A stretch of DNA of 64,000 nucleotides from Paramacrobiotus metropolitanus (taxonomy: Eukaryota > Tardigrada > Eutardigrada > Parachela > Macrobiotidae): the NCBI RefSeq assembly GCF_019649055.1, contig NW_026570228.1, forward strand, positions 1,178,001 to 1,242,000, written 5' to 3'. The notes beneath the pieces are model-generated. The model did no database searches. It worked only from the letters and a program-made list of their open reading frames with translations, and was not told the origin of the DNA. Below are positions 62,240-64,000 of the stretch, piece by piece. The position numbers and the translations under genes are program-made. Positions within the stretch are counted from its first letter, which is position 1; each line of letters begins with the position of its first letter.

Positions 62240-64000
62240 CTATCCTGGGGACAGGCAATTGCGAAGGAAATCGGGCAGGATTAAAAGAAAACGCTGCGCA
62301 ATGCGGGACAATTCCTCCAAGCGCAGATCCTGCAGTCCCTCCGCGCACCATTTCTTTTCCCGATAGTGCAAAGACGTCCGTGGATCAGCGGTCTGCGTCG
62401 TGCATAACACCTACCAAACAAAGGAATGCTCTTGAGTGAAAATAATCGGCACCATCACGCCAGTGCCAGTGCCAAACAGTTACTGGACTATATTTTTACG
62501 CTTATTTAATTACTCGTATTTTGATCCTCTCCCTAATTTATTATTATTTATCATCATATTTATCTGAAATATTTTGATTAACATTTTATGTTGACTAGGT
62601 AAGAAAATCCAATAAGTACTCTGTGCTACTCTTACATTGCCGACGGCCTTGCGATGCAGCTCGTAGCCCTCCTCTGTCGTGATCATCGTCAGCCATTTCG
62701 ACAGTGCCTCCATATCCTTCACGCCGGTCACCGACAGCGCCCCCTCCAACGCAGCCCACACTGAGGACGCCGGATCTCCGCTCAGCGGCAGACGCGTCCT
62801 GTTCATGATGATGTACAGCTTCATGACCTCGTCCCACTTTTGCCGCAGGTTGTACTCCAGGAGCCACGTGCAGCGGACCTAATGCAAGGTATCACACGGC
62901 AGACCGCGGCATGCCGCGATGAAATCATCCAAGTTACCAGCGGTACGGTCCTGCGGTATTTCAGCAGTATGCACCCCACAGCGCTCATGCCAGATCGATC
63001 CGGAGAAAAGGCTCTGTTCATGACCCAGTTCCGAGTGCAGATCTGTGACGTCCACCACATACAGCGCCGTCAGATGGATCCCGGGGTGAATCCGCGCCTT
63101 GTAATGGATCATATCCAACAACACAAAAAACTCGGGTAAACCGATGCTTCCCTGCTCTCGATCATGCACCATAACGCGCTTAGTGGAAGGACGCAGACAT
63201 TTGAAGATGGGCGCCGTTAAGGTATAGTCGATGTTTCGGCGCTCAGCGTTCGTCTCGATCAGAATGTTAGCCGTCAAAGCCGGCGCACCAAGGATTGCGG
63301 TCCATATTGGACACACCGCGCGCAGCGAGGTCTGCGTCATCGTGTCCAGATGGGCGAACACCTGCTGCCACTCATCGACGCCCAGTGCAAGGGATTCATC
63401 CATCGGCTCACGTTCTGCAGGAGGCCTCATCCCACGCCCGAGAGATCCTGGATCAGCGCCTTGTGCAACGGCCGAAGAATTTCCTATTACAATCACAACA
63501 ACTCGGTAAACTGCCTACAAGACGCGAACTAGTGGTTATTTTCCTCTTAAACTGTTCTCGCAAACGTGACATGGCTAATCCAAATCAACCAGAACAGTAG
63601 TACTTATATCTGTCACAACAACAACAGCTGTCACGACAACAGAATAGATAGCGGATTTTCTAAGCCCAGTCAAGCTGGCTGACATAACAGTCAACCGTGG
63701 ACGGTATCATTATCCCACAGCCCCATTCTAGGTCCCCATAACAATCCACCGCGGTTGGTTGCAGCGTGTGATGGACACACGCAATGTTGGGTAATACATA
63801 GATCGGCATGAGATCGTTAAATCCGCTACCACTGTCGATTGCACGCCTTCCTGTGCGTAGAATGGGACATGATGCTGAGTAGTGCGACAGCGGTTTTCCT
63901 GTCACGGATAGAAAAACTGACGTACCTGTGCTGCATCTTTGATCTGTGAGTACCCGACGCCCTCCTCCAACGCTACAATATACTGCAGCTGCCCCTCCGC
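62240..64000 (-). pseudogene. F6: broken Agenet-like plus F-box gene (5' end outside window)
   Basis: Exons on the minus strand: the end of exon A at 64000-63926 (GQLQYIVALEEGVGYSQIKD, donor CAG|GTACGT), exon B 63483-62636 and exon C 62410-62240. Exon B begins EILRPLHKALIQDL. Relative to F5 it lacks seven bases near 63425-63450, which shifts the frame before EREPMDESLALGVDEW. The F-box (LGVDEWQQVFAHLDTMTQTS, LRAVCPIWTAIL) follows, then HPGIHLTALYVVDVTDL. A TAG at 62881-62879 replaces the Leu of LHLVRC, after which the same frame continues to RKAVGN. Exon C is intact (VLCTTQTADPRTSLHYREKK, WCAEGLQDLRLEELSRIAQR). Two lesions indicate a pseudogene, although splice sites are kept. The 442-bp intron 63925-63484 holds nothing else. 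Confidence 0.85.

Overview
This window looks like an animal nuclear genome. Genes are split by GT-AG introns of roughly 70-1,200 bp. The sequence is rich in repeats, and the recognisable proteins are eukaryotic: BTB-BACK adaptors, F-box proteins, an alpha-carbonic anhydrase, a CULT (cereblon-type) domain and a non-LTR reverse transcriptase. There are no operons or bacterial signals. A small ecdysozoan such as a tardigrade would fit, but that is an impression, not something the sequence proves. No tRNA or rRNA gene was recognised by eye.

The window is dominated by two expanded families of presumed ubiquitin-ligase substrate adaptors. Family B (Cullin-3 type) has five plus-strand genes, here B1 (1-1202, 5' cut off), B2 (3515-5933), B3 (24829-27065), B4 (34505-37643) and B5 (39380-43007), plus an exon relic at 28.9 kb. 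Their exons are nearly identical in length (140, 123, 160, ~180 and 136 nt, then a variable last exon). They follow the BTBD1/2/3/6 plan, but the usual PHR domain is missing. It is either replaced by a Tudor-like tail (B2, B4, B5) or the protein simply stops (B1, B3). Family F (Cullin-1/SCF type) has F1 (9401-11548, -), F2 (13411-15032, -), F3 (48662-50400, -), F4 (56054-58338, +) and F5 (59547-61565, +). It also has three broken copies: an F-box exon relic at 47.4 kb, F7 at 53-54.8 kb, and F6 at 62.2-64 kb. Family F has a three-exon plan: an N-terminal exon with two Tudor/Agenet-like repeats and an FMRP-like continuation, an F-box exon, and a short C-terminal exon.

Other genes are a complete GPI-anchored alpha-carbonic anhydrase in six exons (43566-45606, -), a secreted Gln/Gly/Pro-repeat protein with a signal-peptide exon, TATA box and poly(A) signal (30260-31138, -), and a frameshifted CULT-domain gene (28.4-28.8 kb, +).

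Repeats include a 1.5-kb terminal-inverted-repeat element (1637-3170), a duplicated 'ACGTTCTG' minisatellite domain (6.07-8.52 kb), and an ~8-kb satellite array of ~163-bp units (15.5-23.4 kb) followed by two other tandem repeats. There is also an inverted-repeat element at 27.6-28.1 kb, a LINE remnant (32.6-34.0 kb), a (TA)~104 tract with two hairpins in a B4 intron, a MITE with a 6-bp target duplication in a B5 intron, and a 0.5-kb foldback element (51.4-51.9 kb). F4 and F5 are a recent tandem duplication that includes their flanks. Together the picture is birth-and-death evolution of E3 adaptors in repeat-rich DNA.
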